Position numbers and translations under genes: made by a program. A DNA stretch of 64,000 nt from the NCBI RefSeq assembly GCF_022234545.1, contig NZ_JAIEUI010000019.1, forward strand, positions 1-64,000, given 5' to 3'. Under the pieces are notes generated by a model that ran no database searches, was not told the DNA's origin, and was given only the letters and a program-made list of their open reading frames with translations. Positions 27,101-37,213 of the stretch are shown here, piece after piece (the first letter of the stretch is position 1; every line of letters begins with the position of its first letter). The DNA is from Paenibacillus piscarius. Its GTDB lineage: Bacteria; Bacillota; Bacilli; Paenibacillales; Paenibacillaceae.

Positions 27101-28823
27101 TATTACAGCCGGCAGACCGCAAAAGCTGCTGCAGCCAGTGCTCTACTCAATCCTAAGCAATCTGGTTGCCGCCTTTCCGTTCGTGCTGATTGTCCAGGCG
27201 GTGCTGCTGATTTTTGAGCCCTATGTTACGCCGGATACGGAGCTTCAGACCGGGAAGCTGTGGTGGATTTGCCTCGGGCTTGCGGGAACGGCTATCCTGA
27301 TGTTCCTCGCTGAAATTCCAGCCTACCGCTCAGCCTACCGGGGGGCTTATCATGTCGCAGCTGAAGGCCGGGCTGAATTGGCGGAGAAGCTGCGCAAGCT
27401 GCCGCTCGGGGTTCTGACCCGGCGTGATCCCGGGGATCTGGCCAATATGATCATGGGCGACTTCACACTGGTGGAGACAGGAATCTCACATCTGCTGCCG
27501 CAGCTGGCTGGCGCGTTTGTTCTGCCGGTCTTTGCCCTTGCCGGTCTGCTGGTACTGGACTGGCGGATGGCGCTCTCCATGTTCGCCGCCCTGCCGACTG
27601 CTGTGCTGGTCATGTATGCAACGGCCAGACTGCAGCGCAGGCTGGGCAGCACTCATATGAAGGCGAAGCTGAACGCGGCGAACCGGCTGCAGGAATATTT
27701 GAACGGCATTCGCGTCATGAAGGCTTATAGCCTTACCGGGGAGCGCTTCGAACGTCTAGCGTATGCTTTCCGGGCGCTGATGTCAGAGAGCATCCGTCTT
27801 GAGGGAATCTTCGGCCCCGTCATTCTGACGGCAATGGGCTTCCTGCGGGCCGGTCTGCCGCTGATGGTATATGTCGGGGTTCAGCTCCTGCTCGGCGGCG
27901 AGCTTGGGGTGCTGCAATTCACAGTATTTCTGGTCATCGGTTCCCGCATCTATGAGCCTTTGACCTCGGCGCTGGCGAACTATGCCGAGTTCCGTTATAA
28001 CGAGCAGGCGGGGGAACGGATTGTGAAGCTCCTGGAGGAGCCAGTTATGTCCGGGAATACCAGGGCACTGCCGGAGGACAGCGGGATTACCTTCGAGCAT
28101 GTTACCTTCGGTTACCAGGGAACAGCGGTCCTGAAGGGCCTGAGCCTGACGCTGCCTCGAGGGTCGATGACGGCGATTGTCGGACCATCCGGCAGCGGCA
28201 AAAGCACTGTGCTGCGCCTGATTGCCCGTTTCTATGATCCAGACTCCGGAGAGATCCGGATAGGGGGCAAGAGGCTGCGCGAGATTGATCCTGAGCATCT
28301 GCTGAAGGGGGTATCAGTTGTCTTCCAGGATGTCTATCTGTTCCAGGATACGATCGGGAACAATATCGGCTTCGGCCGTCCCGGCGCTTCGCAGGAAGAG
28401 ATTCGTAAGGCAGCCGAGCAGGCCCGTTGCCATGAATTCATCATGAAGCTACCGCTTGGCTACGATACGCCGGTCGGTGAAGGCGGCAGCACGCTCTCCG
28501 GAGGAGAGAAGCAGCGGATCTCCATTGCCCGCGCGATGCTGAAGGATGCGCCGATTGTGCTACTGGATGAAGCCACCGCCTCCCTTGATCCGCAGAATGA
28601 GGCACAGATCCAGCGGGCTATTGACACGCTGATTCAGGGCCGGACAGTTATTGTAATTGCCCATCGGCTGGGAACAATCCGTAATGCGGACAACATCGTA
28701 GTGCTTGAGCATGGAGAATTGGCGGAGCAGGGGAGACATGAAGACCTGCTGGCTGCAGGAGGGCTGTATGCCCGGCTGTGGAAGCTTCAGCAGGAATCCG
28801 CCGGCTTCCGTATTTCATCATGA
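27084..28823 (+). CDS. ABC transporter half, permease plus ATPase (IrtB/YbtQ-like)
   Basis: 579 residues. Six membrane helices (about 20-310), then an NBD with Walker A GPSGSGKST, LSGGEKQRISIARA, Walker B IVLLDEATASLD and H-loop VIAHRL. Its canonical D-loop contrasts with the variant one in the partner, consistent with an asymmetric heterodimer. ATG 27084 has AAGGGGGGA seven to ten bases upstream. Translation is probably coupled to the partner through the 17-base overlap. Confidence 0.88.
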   Translation: MKVLHNITAGRPQKLLQPVLYSILSNLVAAFPFVLIVQAVLLIFEPYVTPDTELQTGKLWWICLGLAGTAILMFLAEIPAYRSAYRGAYHVAAEGRAELAEKLRKLPLGVLTRRDPGDLANMIMGDFTLVETGISHLLPQLAGAFVLPVFALAGLLVLDWRMALSMFAALPTAVLVMYATARLQRRLGSTHMKAKLNAANRLQEYLNGIRVMKAYSLTGERFERLAYAFRALMSESIRLEGIFGPVILTAMGFLRAGLPLMVYVGVQLLLGGELGVLQFTVFLVIGSRIYEPLTSALANYAEFRYNEQAGERIVKLLEEPVMSGNTRALPEDSGITFEHVTFGYQGTAVLKGLSLTLPRGSMTAIVGPSGSGKSTVLRLIARFYDPDSGEIRIGGKRLREIDPEHLLKGVSVVFQDVYLFQDTIGNNIGFGRPGASQEEIRKAAEQARCHEFIMKLPLGYDTPVGEGGSTLSGGEKQRISIARAMLKDAPIVLLDEATASLDPQNEAQIQRAIDTLIQGRTVIVIAHRLGTIRNADNIVVLEHGELAEQGRHEDLLAAGGLYARLWKLQQESAGFRISS

Positions 28824-28838
28824 GAAGGGGGAATTGAA

Positions 28839-29243
28839 GTGGCTATTACAATAGATGAAGCCGACTGGCCGCTGGTCCGTATCAGCCTGGAGGAATCTTT
28901 CGATCAGCAGACCGTGGGGGAATATATTAACTATTGGGAGGATCTGCTGGCGCGAAGAACGCCCTTCGGACTGCTGATGATCCAGCCTGGTGAACGGGGA
29001 GAGCGGCCGGCGAAGGAGATTAGTAAGCAGTATGTGGACTGGTGCAAGGCGCACAAAGCAGAAATCTCCGCAACTTGCGCCGGCATTGCCGTAGTTATGC
29101 AGAGCGCCAGGCTGCTTGCCCTGTACAAGCCTGTAACTGCATTGTCGACCAAGAAATTTTACGGTTGCCCGGGCGGCGCCTTCAGCAGTGAAGAGGAGGC
29201 TGCAGGGTGGCTGGACATGCTGCTTACGAAGCAGCGGGAATAG
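28839..29243 (+). CDS. Small protein of unknown function in the iron-uptake operon
   Basis: 134 residues, GTG start after AAGGGGG, 15 bases behind the second transporter and ahead of the operon terminator. No signal peptide or membrane helix. The pattern TIDEADWPLVRISLEESF ... LLMIQPGE ... QSARLLALYKPVTAL looks like an alternating beta-alpha fold resembling STAS-like or MEKHLA-free small sensor domains, but I cannot assign a family. The position suggests an accessory to siderophore import, for example cytosolic iron release or regulation; this is inference. Confidence 0.65.
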   Translation: MAITIDEADWPLVRISLEESFDQQTVGEYINYWEDLLARRTPFGLLMIQPGERGERPAKEISKQYVDWCKAHKAEISATCAGIAVVMQSARLLALYKPVTALSTKKFYGCPGGAFSSEEEAAGWLDMLLTKQRE

Positions 29244-29266
29244 GACACAGGCTCTATCAGATATAT

Positions 29267-29312
29267 AGCTCTGCCAGTTTGCCGCTTACCGGCTCTGGCA
29301 GAGCTTTTTTTT
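29267..29312 (+). terminator. Terminator of the iron-uptake operon
   Basis: AGCTCTGCCAG pairs with CTGGCAGAGCT (11 bases, perfect), then eight T. Confidence 0.92.
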
Positions 29313-29336
29313 GCAGAGTTCATATACAAACAATGG

Positions 29337-29379
29337 CAAACGTACGTTCTGGAGTGTGGCAGCGGAGGTATGATATACT
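29337..29379 (+). promoter_or_regulatory. Possible LexA-like box and extended -10 promoter for addAB-sbcDC
   Basis: CAAACGTACGTTCT (29337-29350) matches the Gram-positive SOS operator CGAAC-N4-GTTCG at eight of ten defined positions and is itself palindromic. TGATATACT (29371-29379) fits an extended -10. Low-confidence prediction of damage control over the repair operon. Confidence 0.35.
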
Positions 29380-29452
29380 AGGGAAACGAGAATTACATAT
29401 ATTCTAAGTTCACATAGATTACGAGTGTTCATCAAGGAAGGAGTCTGCTGAA

Positions 29453-32400
29453 ATGACGGTTAACTTTCTGATCGGACGATCAGGCAGCGGAAAGACTACT
29501 AGAATATGGGAGACGGTGGCTTCGCGGCTGAAGGCGGAGCCGCTTGGCGCGCCGGTCATTCTCCTTGTTCCTGAGCAGGGCTCGTTCGGCGCGGAACGGG
29601 GCCTGCTGGCAGCGGGCCAGGTGAAGGGCAGCCTCCGCGCCCAGACACTCAGCTTCTCGCGGCTGGCGTACCGGGTGAAGCAGGAGACCGGCGGCAGCGC
29701 AAATCTGCCGATCAGTGGGGAAGGCAAGAAGATGCTGATCTATAAGATTATCGGCCGGCGGAAGGAAGAGCTGAAGCTGTTTGGCCCCTCAGCGGACAGG
29801 CCCGGATTCGTCGAGCGGCTGAGCAGCCTGCATACGGAGCTTAAGCGCTGCTGTCTGGGAGCCGGGGATCTGGAGGAGCAGCTTGCCCGGATGCAGGAGG
29901 CCGCCACCCGGAGCCCGATTCTGGCCGATAAGCTGGGTGATCTGCATCTGGTCTTCAGTGAGCTGGAGCAGGAGATGTCGCAGCTGTATATGGATGAAGA
30001 GGACCGGCTGGCTGAATTGACTGAGCAGATCAGACACTCAGAATATATACGCGGCGCAGAGATTTGGGTGGACGGCTTCCACGGGTTCTCCAGCCAGGAA
30101 TTTCTCGTGCTGCGTGAACTAATGCAGTATGCTGGCCGGATGACCTTTGCACTCACCTTAGACCGGATTTACCCGTCAGGTGCGGTGCCCCATGAGCTGG
30201 ACCTGTTCCATCCTGCAGCGGTAACCTATATAAAGCTGCGCGGAATGGCGGAGGAGCTGGGGCTTGAAGTGTGGGATGAGCTGCTGGCTTCTCCTGTGCT
30301 CCCGCGGTTTGAAGACCGTCCTGCACTGGCCCATCTGGAGCGAGGCTTCCAGCGCCGGCTGCGCTGGAACGGCGCGGCCGGGCCAGTGGAAGAAGCTATA
30401 GCTGTGCGTGCTGCGGCGTCCCGGCGGACTGAGGTGGAGAGCGCGCTGCGCGAGATGCTGAGCCTGGCCAGGGACTCAGGGGCCAAATACGGGGAGATGG
30501 CGGTATTCATGCGTAATATCGCCGATTATGAACCGCTGATTGCCCCGCTGTTCCAGGACTTCGGCATTCCGTTCTTTCTCGACCAGAAGAAGAATGAGCT
30601 GCATCATCCGCTGGTGGAATTTATCCGTTCGGCCCTGGATATTGTCCGCCGCCGCTGGCGCTACGAGGATGTATTCCGCTGTGTGAAGACAGGGCTGCTG
30701 CTTCCGCTGGACGGGAGCCTTACCGCTGAACATATGGATGAGCTGGAGAACTATGTGCTGGCCTGCGGCATTCACGGCTCCCGCTGGACGAACGGAAAGT
30801 CCTGGAAGGGCATCCCCCGTCTGTCGCTGGAGGGAAGTGAGGCTGTAGATGAAGCAATGCTGGCCAGAATGGAGGCTTGCCGGAAGGCGATTACGGAACC
30901 GCTGAAGATGTTCGGGCAGCGGGTCAAGGCCAGCCGCAGCGGGCTGGAGCTGTGCAGGGCGGTATACGATCTGCTGGTGGATACGGAAGCTGCACAGAAG
31001 CTGGAACAGATGGGAGCAGAGGCGCTGGAGCAAGGCCGCCCGCAGACGGCCCGCGAGCACAGCCAGCTATGGGGGGCTGTGCTTGACCTGCTGGACCAGA
31101 TTGCCGAGATGATGGGCAGGGAGCGGATGGAATTCGAGCTGTTCGCCGGAGTGCTGGAAACTGGACTGGCGGAGCTTAAGATGGGGCTGGTGCCGCCGGC
31201 GCTTGACCAGGTGCTGGTCGGAACGATGGACCGTACCCGGGTCTCGGGCGTGAAGTACGCCTTCCTGCTGGGCTTCAATGAAGGAGTAGTTCCGGCGCAA
31301 TTCAGGGAAGACGGGATCTTGTCGGAGGGAGAGCGTCTGCTGCTGGAGCAGGGCGGCATGGAGCTGGCCCCCGGCTCCTCCCGCAAGCTGCTGGATGAAC
31401 GCTTCCTGATCTACAATGCGCTTACGGCAGCCAGCCGGAGACTGTGGATCAGCTATGCTGCTGCTGATGATGAGGGCAAGGCATTGCTGCCCTCGGAGAT
31501 CATCCGCCAGCTGCAGGGGATGTTCCCGGAGCAGCTGAATGAACAATTTATCTCGGGGTTCCCGCAGAGCGGGAATGAGGAGGCTGTGCATATGAGCTTC
31601 ATCGGCCATCCCGAGCAGACATTGAGGATGCTTCTGCTGCAGCTCCGGCAATGGCGGCAGGGAGCTGAGATTCCCGGCCTGTGGTGGGATGTCTATAACT
31701 GGATTGCCGGGGAGCACCAGACAGACATGCCTTTAGACATGGGGACGGAATCTTATGCCGCACCTCCCCTTGCGCTTAAGCTGAAGCTTGAGCAGATGCT
31801 TGGCTCGCTCTTTTACCGCAACGAAGGGATTAAGCTGAAGCGGGAGACCAGCTTACGGCTGTATGGGGGCTCCACGCTGCGCGGCAGTGTGTCGCGGATG
31901 GAGCGGTTCGTGGCCTGCTCCTTCTCCCACTTCGCTTCCTACGGTCTGCGGCTGAAGGAGCGCCAGCTCTACAAGCTCCAGGCGCCGGACATCGGTCAGT
32001 TGTTCCATGCAGCACTCAGTGAAATGGCCAAGGAATTGCAGAAGCAGGGGCGAAGCTGGGGCAGCATGACCGCCGAGGAATGCCGCACGGAGGCAGGGAA
32101 GACGGTAGACCGGCTCTCCCCGCTGCTGCAGGGCGAGATTCTGATGAGCAGCAAGCGTTACGGCTATATCTCCCGCAAGCTGAAGAATATTGTCGGCCGC
32201 GCTTCCGTGATCCTGGGGGAGCATTCGCGCAGAGGCAGCTTCGAGCCGGTCGGACTGGAGCTGGATTTCGGTCCTGGTAAGGACCTGCCTCCGCTGCGGA
32301 TCACGCTGCCAAACGGCTGTGTTCTGGAGGTAGTCGGCCGGATTGACCGGGTGGATATGGCCGAAGGCGAACAGGGAATTCTGCTGCGGGTCATCGACTA

Positions 32401-33010
32401 CAAATCCAGCCAGAAGGATCTGAAGCTGCATGAGGTCTACTATGGATTATCGCTGCAAATGCTGACTTACCTGGATGTGCTATTGACCTACTCTGAGCAG
32501 TGGCTTGGCCAGGCTGCCCTTCCGGCAGGAGCGCTCTATTTCCACGTCCATGATCCGCTCCTGACCTCCGCCAACGGAATGAACCGTGAACAGGCAGAAC
32601 AGGAGCTGATGAAGCGCTTTAAGATGAAGGGGCTGCTGACAGCAGACCGCGAGGTCGTCTCGCTGATGGATACCACACTGGATAAGGGGTATTCCTCAAT
32701 CGTACCTGTCGCCCTCAAAAGCGACGGCAGCTTCTATAGCAGCGCTTCTGTAGCAACGCCTGAGCAGTGGGGCGATCTGCTCTCTTCTGTACGCAGCACG
32801 ATATCGGATATTGGAACACGTATCACCGAAGGCGATGTGGCGATTCAGCCGTACCGCATCCAGCAGGAGACCGCTTGCACCTTCTGCTCCTTCCGTCCGG
32901 TCTGCCAGTTCGATGAGGCGGTGGAGGGTAGCGCCTATAACATGCTCAGCAAGCCGGGCAAGGACGTCATCTGGGACCTGTTGTCCCGCCAAGGAGGAAA
33001 CAAACCATGA
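29453..33010 (+). CDS. addB: AddAB helicase-nuclease subunit B
   Basis: 1185 residues. Subunit of the AddAB complex that resects double-strand ends up to a Chi site. N-terminal Walker A GRSGSGKTTRI (about 8-17), an inactive-helicase-like body, and a C-terminal RecB-type nuclease with VIDYKSSQKD (about 980). The iron-sulfur cysteines are also visible: one in FVACSFSHFA (about 821) and three in CTFCSFRPVC (about 1142). ATG follows AAGGAAGGAG. Overlaps addA by four bases (ATGA). Confidence 0.96.
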   Translation: MTVNFLIGRSGSGKTTRIWETVASRLKAEPLGAPVILLVPEQGSFGAERGLLAAGQVKGSLRAQTLSFSRLAYRVKQETGGSANLPISGEGKKMLIYKIIGRRKEELKLFGPSADRPGFVERLSSLHTELKRCCLGAGDLEEQLARMQEAATRSPILADKLGDLHLVFSELEQEMSQLYMDEEDRLAELTEQIRHSEYIRGAEIWVDGFHGFSSQEFLVLRELMQYAGRMTFALTLDRIYPSGAVPHELDLFHPAAVTYIKLRGMAEELGLEVWDELLASPVLPRFEDRPALAHLERGFQRRLRWNGAAGPVEEAIAVRAAASRRTEVESALREMLSLARDSGAKYGEMAVFMRNIADYEPLIAPLFQDFGIPFFLDQKKNELHHPLVEFIRSALDIVRRRWRYEDVFRCVKTGLLLPLDGSLTAEHMDELENYVLACGIHGSRWTNGKSWKGIPRLSLEGSEAVDEAMLARMEACRKAITEPLKMFGQRVKASRSGLELCRAVYDLLVDTEAAQKLEQMGAEALEQGRPQTAREHSQLWGAVLDLLDQIAEMMGRERMEFELFAGVLETGLAELKMGLVPPALDQVLVGTMDRTRVSGVKYAFLLGFNEGVVPAQFREDGILSEGERLLLEQGGMELAPGSSRKLLDERFLIYNALTAASRRLWISYAAADDEGKALLPSEIIRQLQGMFPEQLNEQFISGFPQSGNEEAVHMSFIGHPEQTLRMLLLQLRQWRQGAEIPGLWWDVYNWIAGEHQTDMPLDMGTESYAAPPLALKLKLEQMLGSLFYRNEGIKLKRETSLRLYGGSTLRGSVSRMERFVACSFSHFASYGLRLKERQLYKLQAPDIGQLFHAALSEMAKELQKQGRSWGSMTAEECRTEAGKTVDRLSPLLQGEILMSSKRYGYISRKLKNIVGRASVILGEHSRRGSFEPVGLELDFGPGKDLPPLRITLPNGCVLEVVGRIDRVDMAEGEQGILLRVIDYKSSQKDLKLHEVYYGLSLQMLTYLDVLLTYSEQWLGQAALPAGALYFHVHDPLLTSANGMNREQAEQELMKRFKMKGLLTADREVVSLMDTTLDKGYSSIVPVALKSDGSFYSSASVATPEQWGDLLSSVRSTISDIGTRITEGDVAIQPYRIQQETACTFCSFRPVCQFDEAVEGSAYNMLSKPGKDVIWDLLSRQGGNKP

Positions 33011-36000
33011 GCATAAGACCTGAAGCGGAGCCGAAGCCGGAAGGAAGCCTATGGAGCGACGATCAGTGGCGCGCCATTGCGGAGAGCGGCAGCGATATTC
33101 TGGTAGCGGCAGCAGCGGGCTCCGGCAAAACGGCGGTGCTCGTGGAGCGGATCATCCGCAAGATCAGCAATGAGGACGCAGGCTTCAGTGTGGACCGCCT
33201 GCTGGTTGCCACGTTCACTAAGGCAGCCGCCTCCGAGATGCGCCAGCGCATCCGCGAGGCGCTGGAGCGGAAGATTGAGGAGGACGGCGAGACAGACAGC
33301 GAACATTTGCGGCGCCAGCTGGCCCTGCTGGGCAGAGCCTCCATTACAACGCTGCATTCCTTCTGTCTTGAAGTGATCCGCAGGTATTACCAGCTGATAC
33401 CGATTGATCCCGGCTTCCGCATTCTGAACGAGCATGAGGCGGAGATGATGCGCCAGGAGCTGCTGGAAGAGCTGCTGGAGGAGAAATACGGCGAGGTCGC
33501 GGAGAACGGGGAGGATACGCTGTTTGTGCAGCTGGCCGACTGGTTCAGCGGCGAACGGAGCGATGATGCGGTGCATTCGCTGATTCAGCGGCTGCATGAT
33601 TTCGCGCGCAGCCACCCTTGGCCGGAGCAGTGGCTGCTGGATACGGCAGCCGGCTTCACGGTGCCGGATGCCGCGGCTCTGGGCCGTACCCCCTGGGTGC
33701 AGAGCATCCTGGCCGAAGCCAGCCTGACTCTGAAGGGCGCAATCAGCCAGCTGGAGCAGGGACGGGAGATGGCGCTTCAGCCCGGAGGGCCGGCCCCGTA
33801 TGCAGAGAATCTGGCTGCTGATCTGGAGATGGCACAAGGCCTGCTGGAGGCAGTGGAGTCGCAGCCTTGGGCAGAGCTGTATGATATTTTCATGGAGATC
33901 TCCTTCGGGAAGCTGAAGCCCTGCAAGAAGGATTCCACCGACCCGGCGTTACAGGAGAGTGTGAAGTCGGTCCGGGATCAGGTGAAGAAGAGCCTGCTGG
34001 AGCTGCAAAAGTCTTTGTTCGGGCGTCCGGCAGCGTCCTTTCTGGGCGAGCTTCATGAGGCCGCCCCGCTGATGCAGGAGCTGGCCGGTACCGTCATCGC
34101 GTTCGGCGAGCGCTATCAGAAGGAGAAGGCGGGCCGGGGGCTGGTGGATTTCAGTGATCTGGAGCATTATTGCCTGAAGATCCTGCGCCATCCCGACTCT
34201 CTGCCGGGGCATTCGCTGCCATCCGATGCGGCGGTGGAATACCGCAGCCAGTTCGATGAAGTGCTGCTGGATGAATATCAGGATACCAACAGCGTACAGG
34301 AGGAGATCGTCCGGCTGATCTCCCGTGAATCCCCGGGTAACCGCTTCATGGTCGGGGATATGAAGCAGAGCATCTACCGTTTCCGTCTGGCCGAGCCGGG
34401 GTTGTTCCTGGACAAATACCGTAGGTTCAGCTCCAGCCTGACGGCTGAGCAGGCGGGTGACCAGCCGGAAGCTGAGAGCAGCAGAGAGAACTCTGCCGGT
34501 AGCGGCACCGTTATCGATCTGGCCCGCAACTTCCGCAGCAGACGGGAGGTAGTCCATGCCGTGAATATGGTCTTCCGGCAGATTATGGACAGCAGTGTCG
34601 CGGAGATCAGCTATGACGAACGCGCCGAGCTGGTGTATGGTGCCGGCTTTCCGGGGGCGGAGGCGGCAGGGCCGGATACTTACTTCACGCCGGAGCTGCT
34701 GCTGATCGATAAAGGCTCTTCCGCCCAAGGGCCGGCGGAAGAGCTGGCCGAAGGGGACGAACTGCCCTTGCAGGAGAATGAAGCGGCGGAGAGTGAGACC
34801 GCGCTGCTCGAAGCACGCGCGATGGCCCGGCGCATCTCGCAGATGACGGGAATGACGGGCAACGACCCGTTGATGATCTATGATAAGGGTCTGCGGGTTA
34901 TGCGCCCCGTGGGGTACGGCGACATTGTGATTCTGCTGCGTTCAGCCCAGCTGTGGACGCCGGTGATTATCGAAGAGCTGCGGAATGAAGGCATCCCGGC
35001 ATACGGGGACCAGAACAAAGGATATTTCCAGGCGACCGAGGTGGAGATTGCACTCTCGCTGCTGCAGATTGTTGATAATCCCCGCCAGGATATTCCGCTG
35101 GCCGGCGTACTGCGCTCGCCGGTGGTGAATCTGAGCGAGGAGGAGCTGGCGAAGGTGCGGCTCTGCAGCAGCGGAACCTTCTATGATGCGGTGGTGGCTG
35201 CAGCCGGAGCCGCTCAGACTCAGCAGAGCCATCTTGCGGATATAGGGCTGGATGAATTTGTGCTGCCGGGACAGAGTGGCGGTTCCGGGAATACGGCAGA
35301 CGAGACTGCAGCGGCCTATGATCTCTTCATAGCGGCGGAGTCCGGGGCTGAGCGTGAGGTGGCGGCAGCCGGGACCGGGGGCTCTGAGGCGCTGGCGGCG
35401 GTTTCACCCAAGCTGCGGAAGAAGCTGAACCGCTTCCTGGAGCAGCTGGAGAGCTGGAGAGAGGCGGCCCGTCTGGGCAGTCTGGGCGAGCTGATCTGGA
35501 GAATCTACCGCGAGAGCGGTTATCTGGAGTGGGCCGGCGGCCTACCCGGGGGCTTCCAGCGCCAGAATAACCTGAAGGCACTGTATGACCGTGCGGTTCA
35601 GTTCGAGAACGAGACCGCGTCCAGAGGCCTGTTCCGCTTCCTGGTGTTCATCTCGCGGCTGCGGGAGAACGGCGGGGATCTGGGCGTGGCCGGTGGCGGC
35701 AGTGAAGAGGCCGGTGGCGTACGGATTATGACAATCCACAAGTCCAAGGGGCTGGAATTTCCTGTGGTTTTCCTGGCAGGCATGAACAAGCAGTTCAACC
35801 GGCAGGACCTTCATGCCCCCTTCCTGATGCATAAGGAGCTGGGCTTCGGTCCCCGCTTTGTGGAGAGGGAGAGCAGGGTCAGCTATCCGACGCTGCCTTA
35901 TCTGGCGATCAGCCGCCGTTCGCGGCTGGAGCTGCTCGCAGAGGAGATGCGTGTGCTCTACGTGGGACTAACCCGGCCGCGTGACAAAATGATTCTGGTC

Positions 36001-37161
36001 GGAACAGTCCGCGACCTGGCGCGCACAGCCTCCGGCTGGGCGGCAATGCAGGGCCGGGAGGAGCTGCTCCTGGCCGATCACTTGCTCGCGCGGGGCCGCA
36101 GCTACCTGGATTGGGTGGGGCCGGCGCTGATCCGCCATCCTGCTGCTGCCGTTCTGCGCAAGCTGGCCGGCAGCGAAGGTCCGGTGTCAACGGCGCTGCA
36201 CCGGGACGAATCGAATTGGAGCATCTCGGTGACGGGCGTGCAGCAGCTGGGCTCCGGCTCCTTCACGGATGAAGGAGGGGGCAGCGATCCGGACGGGCTG
36301 CGTCCGCTGATGCTGGAGTCGCTCCGCAAGGCCGCCCCTGTGCCTGTTCCGGGAACACCCGCAGCCGGGGAGATTGCGGACAGACTGGGCTGGCACTATC
36401 CTTATCAGGCCGCTTCGGCCATTCCGGCCAAAACCTCGGTAACCGAGCTGAAGGGGCTGCTGTCGATGCAGGAGCAGCCGTCTTATGATCAGCTCGAGGA
36501 GCGGGTGCTTCCTGGAGTACCTGGTGCACCAAGCAGCGGCGTTTACAGGGAGAACCTGCATCTCCAGCGGCCGAAATTCATGGAGCAGCGGGGGCTTACT
36601 CCTGCCGAGCGCGGAACGGCTTATCATACCGTCATGCAGCATATTCCGCTGGATAAGCCGGTAGATCTGCCAGAGCTGGAGGCTACCGTGGAGCGGCTGG
36701 CCCGCCTGGCTATTCTGAGCAGGGAGCAGACGGATGCGGTGGAGCTGGAGAAGATTGCAGCATTCTGCCGGAGTGAGCTGGGCACAAGGCTCCTGCATTC
36801 CTCCTGGAAGACACGGGAGCAGCCCTTCAGCTACACAGTGCCTGCACATGAAGCCTATCAGGGGCTGGCTTATCTGGATGCAGCGGCAGCCGGCCTGGCT
36901 GAGGGAAGCGGCAATGATTTTACAGAGACTGTGCTGATCCAGGGGGTAATCGACTGCCTGTTCCGTGAGGAAGGGCGTCTGATCCTGGTCGATTACAAGA
37001 CAGATTATGTTCCTGCACGGGAAGGCGCGCTTGAGGCGCTGGCCGGGAAATACCGCTTCCAGCTGGAGCTGTACAGCAAGGCCCTGCAGGATATTCTGGG
37101 CGAGCCGGTCAGCGAGATATGGCTGTACTTCTTCGACGGCGGACACGCTGTCAGGCTGTGA
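33007..37161 (+). CDS. addA: AddAB helicase-nuclease subunit A
   Basis: 1384 residues, UvrD-like 3'-5' helicase plus nuclease. Q-motif WSDDQWRAI, Walker A AAAGSGKTA (about 36), Walker B LLDEYQDTN (about 421), motif IV/V/VI elements (MTIHKSKGLEFPVVFLAG, RVLYVGLTRPRDKM) and the C-terminal nuclease ILVDYKTDY (about 1328). Longer than Bacillus AddA (about 1230), with extra Ser/Gly/Glu-rich loops near 485-500 and 755-800. Start overlaps the addB stop. Confidence 0.96.
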   Translation: MSIRPEAEPKPEGSLWSDDQWRAIAESGSDILVAAAAGSGKTAVLVERIIRKISNEDAGFSVDRLLVATFTKAAASEMRQRIREALERKIEEDGETDSEHLRRQLALLGRASITTLHSFCLEVIRRYYQLIPIDPGFRILNEHEAEMMRQELLEELLEEKYGEVAENGEDTLFVQLADWFSGERSDDAVHSLIQRLHDFARSHPWPEQWLLDTAAGFTVPDAAALGRTPWVQSILAEASLTLKGAISQLEQGREMALQPGGPAPYAENLAADLEMAQGLLEAVESQPWAELYDIFMEISFGKLKPCKKDSTDPALQESVKSVRDQVKKSLLELQKSLFGRPAASFLGELHEAAPLMQELAGTVIAFGERYQKEKAGRGLVDFSDLEHYCLKILRHPDSLPGHSLPSDAAVEYRSQFDEVLLDEYQDTNSVQEEIVRLISRESPGNRFMVGDMKQSIYRFRLAEPGLFLDKYRRFSSSLTAEQAGDQPEAESSRENSAGSGTVIDLARNFRSRREVVHAVNMVFRQIMDSSVAEISYDERAELVYGAGFPGAEAAGPDTYFTPELLLIDKGSSAQGPAEELAEGDELPLQENEAAESETALLEARAMARRISQMTGMTGNDPLMIYDKGLRVMRPVGYGDIVILLRSAQLWTPVIIEELRNEGIPAYGDQNKGYFQATEVEIALSLLQIVDNPRQDIPLAGVLRSPVVNLSEEELAKVRLCSSGTFYDAVVAAAGAAQTQQSHLADIGLDEFVLPGQSGGSGNTADETAAAYDLFIAAESGAEREVAAAGTGGSEALAAVSPKLRKKLNRFLEQLESWREAARLGSLGELIWRIYRESGYLEWAGGLPGGFQRQNNLKALYDRAVQFENETASRGLFRFLVFISRLRENGGDLGVAGGGSEEAGGVRIMTIHKSKGLEFPVVFLAGMNKQFNRQDLHAPFLMHKELGFGPRFVERESRVSYPTLPYLAISRRSRLELLAEEMRVLYVGLTRPRDKMILVGTVRDLARTASGWAAMQGREELLLADHLLARGRSYLDWVGPALIRHPAAAVLRKLAGSEGPVSTALHRDESNWSISVTGVQQLGSGSFTDEGGGSDPDGLRPLMLESLRKAAPVPVPGTPAAGEIADRLGWHYPYQAASAIPAKTSVTELKGLLSMQEQPSYDQLEERVLPGVPGAPSSGVYRENLHLQRPKFMEQRGLTPAERGTAYHTVMQHIPLDKPVDLPELEATVERLARLAILSREQTDAVELEKIAAFCRSELGTRLLHSSWKTREQPFSYTVPAHEAYQGLAYLDAAAAGLAEGSGNDFTETVLIQGVIDCLFREEGRLILVDYKTDYVPAREGALEALAGKYRFQLELYSKALQDILGEPVSEIWLYFFDGGHAVRL

Positions 37162-37213
37162 CGAATACTATTAATCTATGAATGCCGCTGACAGGCGGGG
37201 AAAAGAGGGCGTA

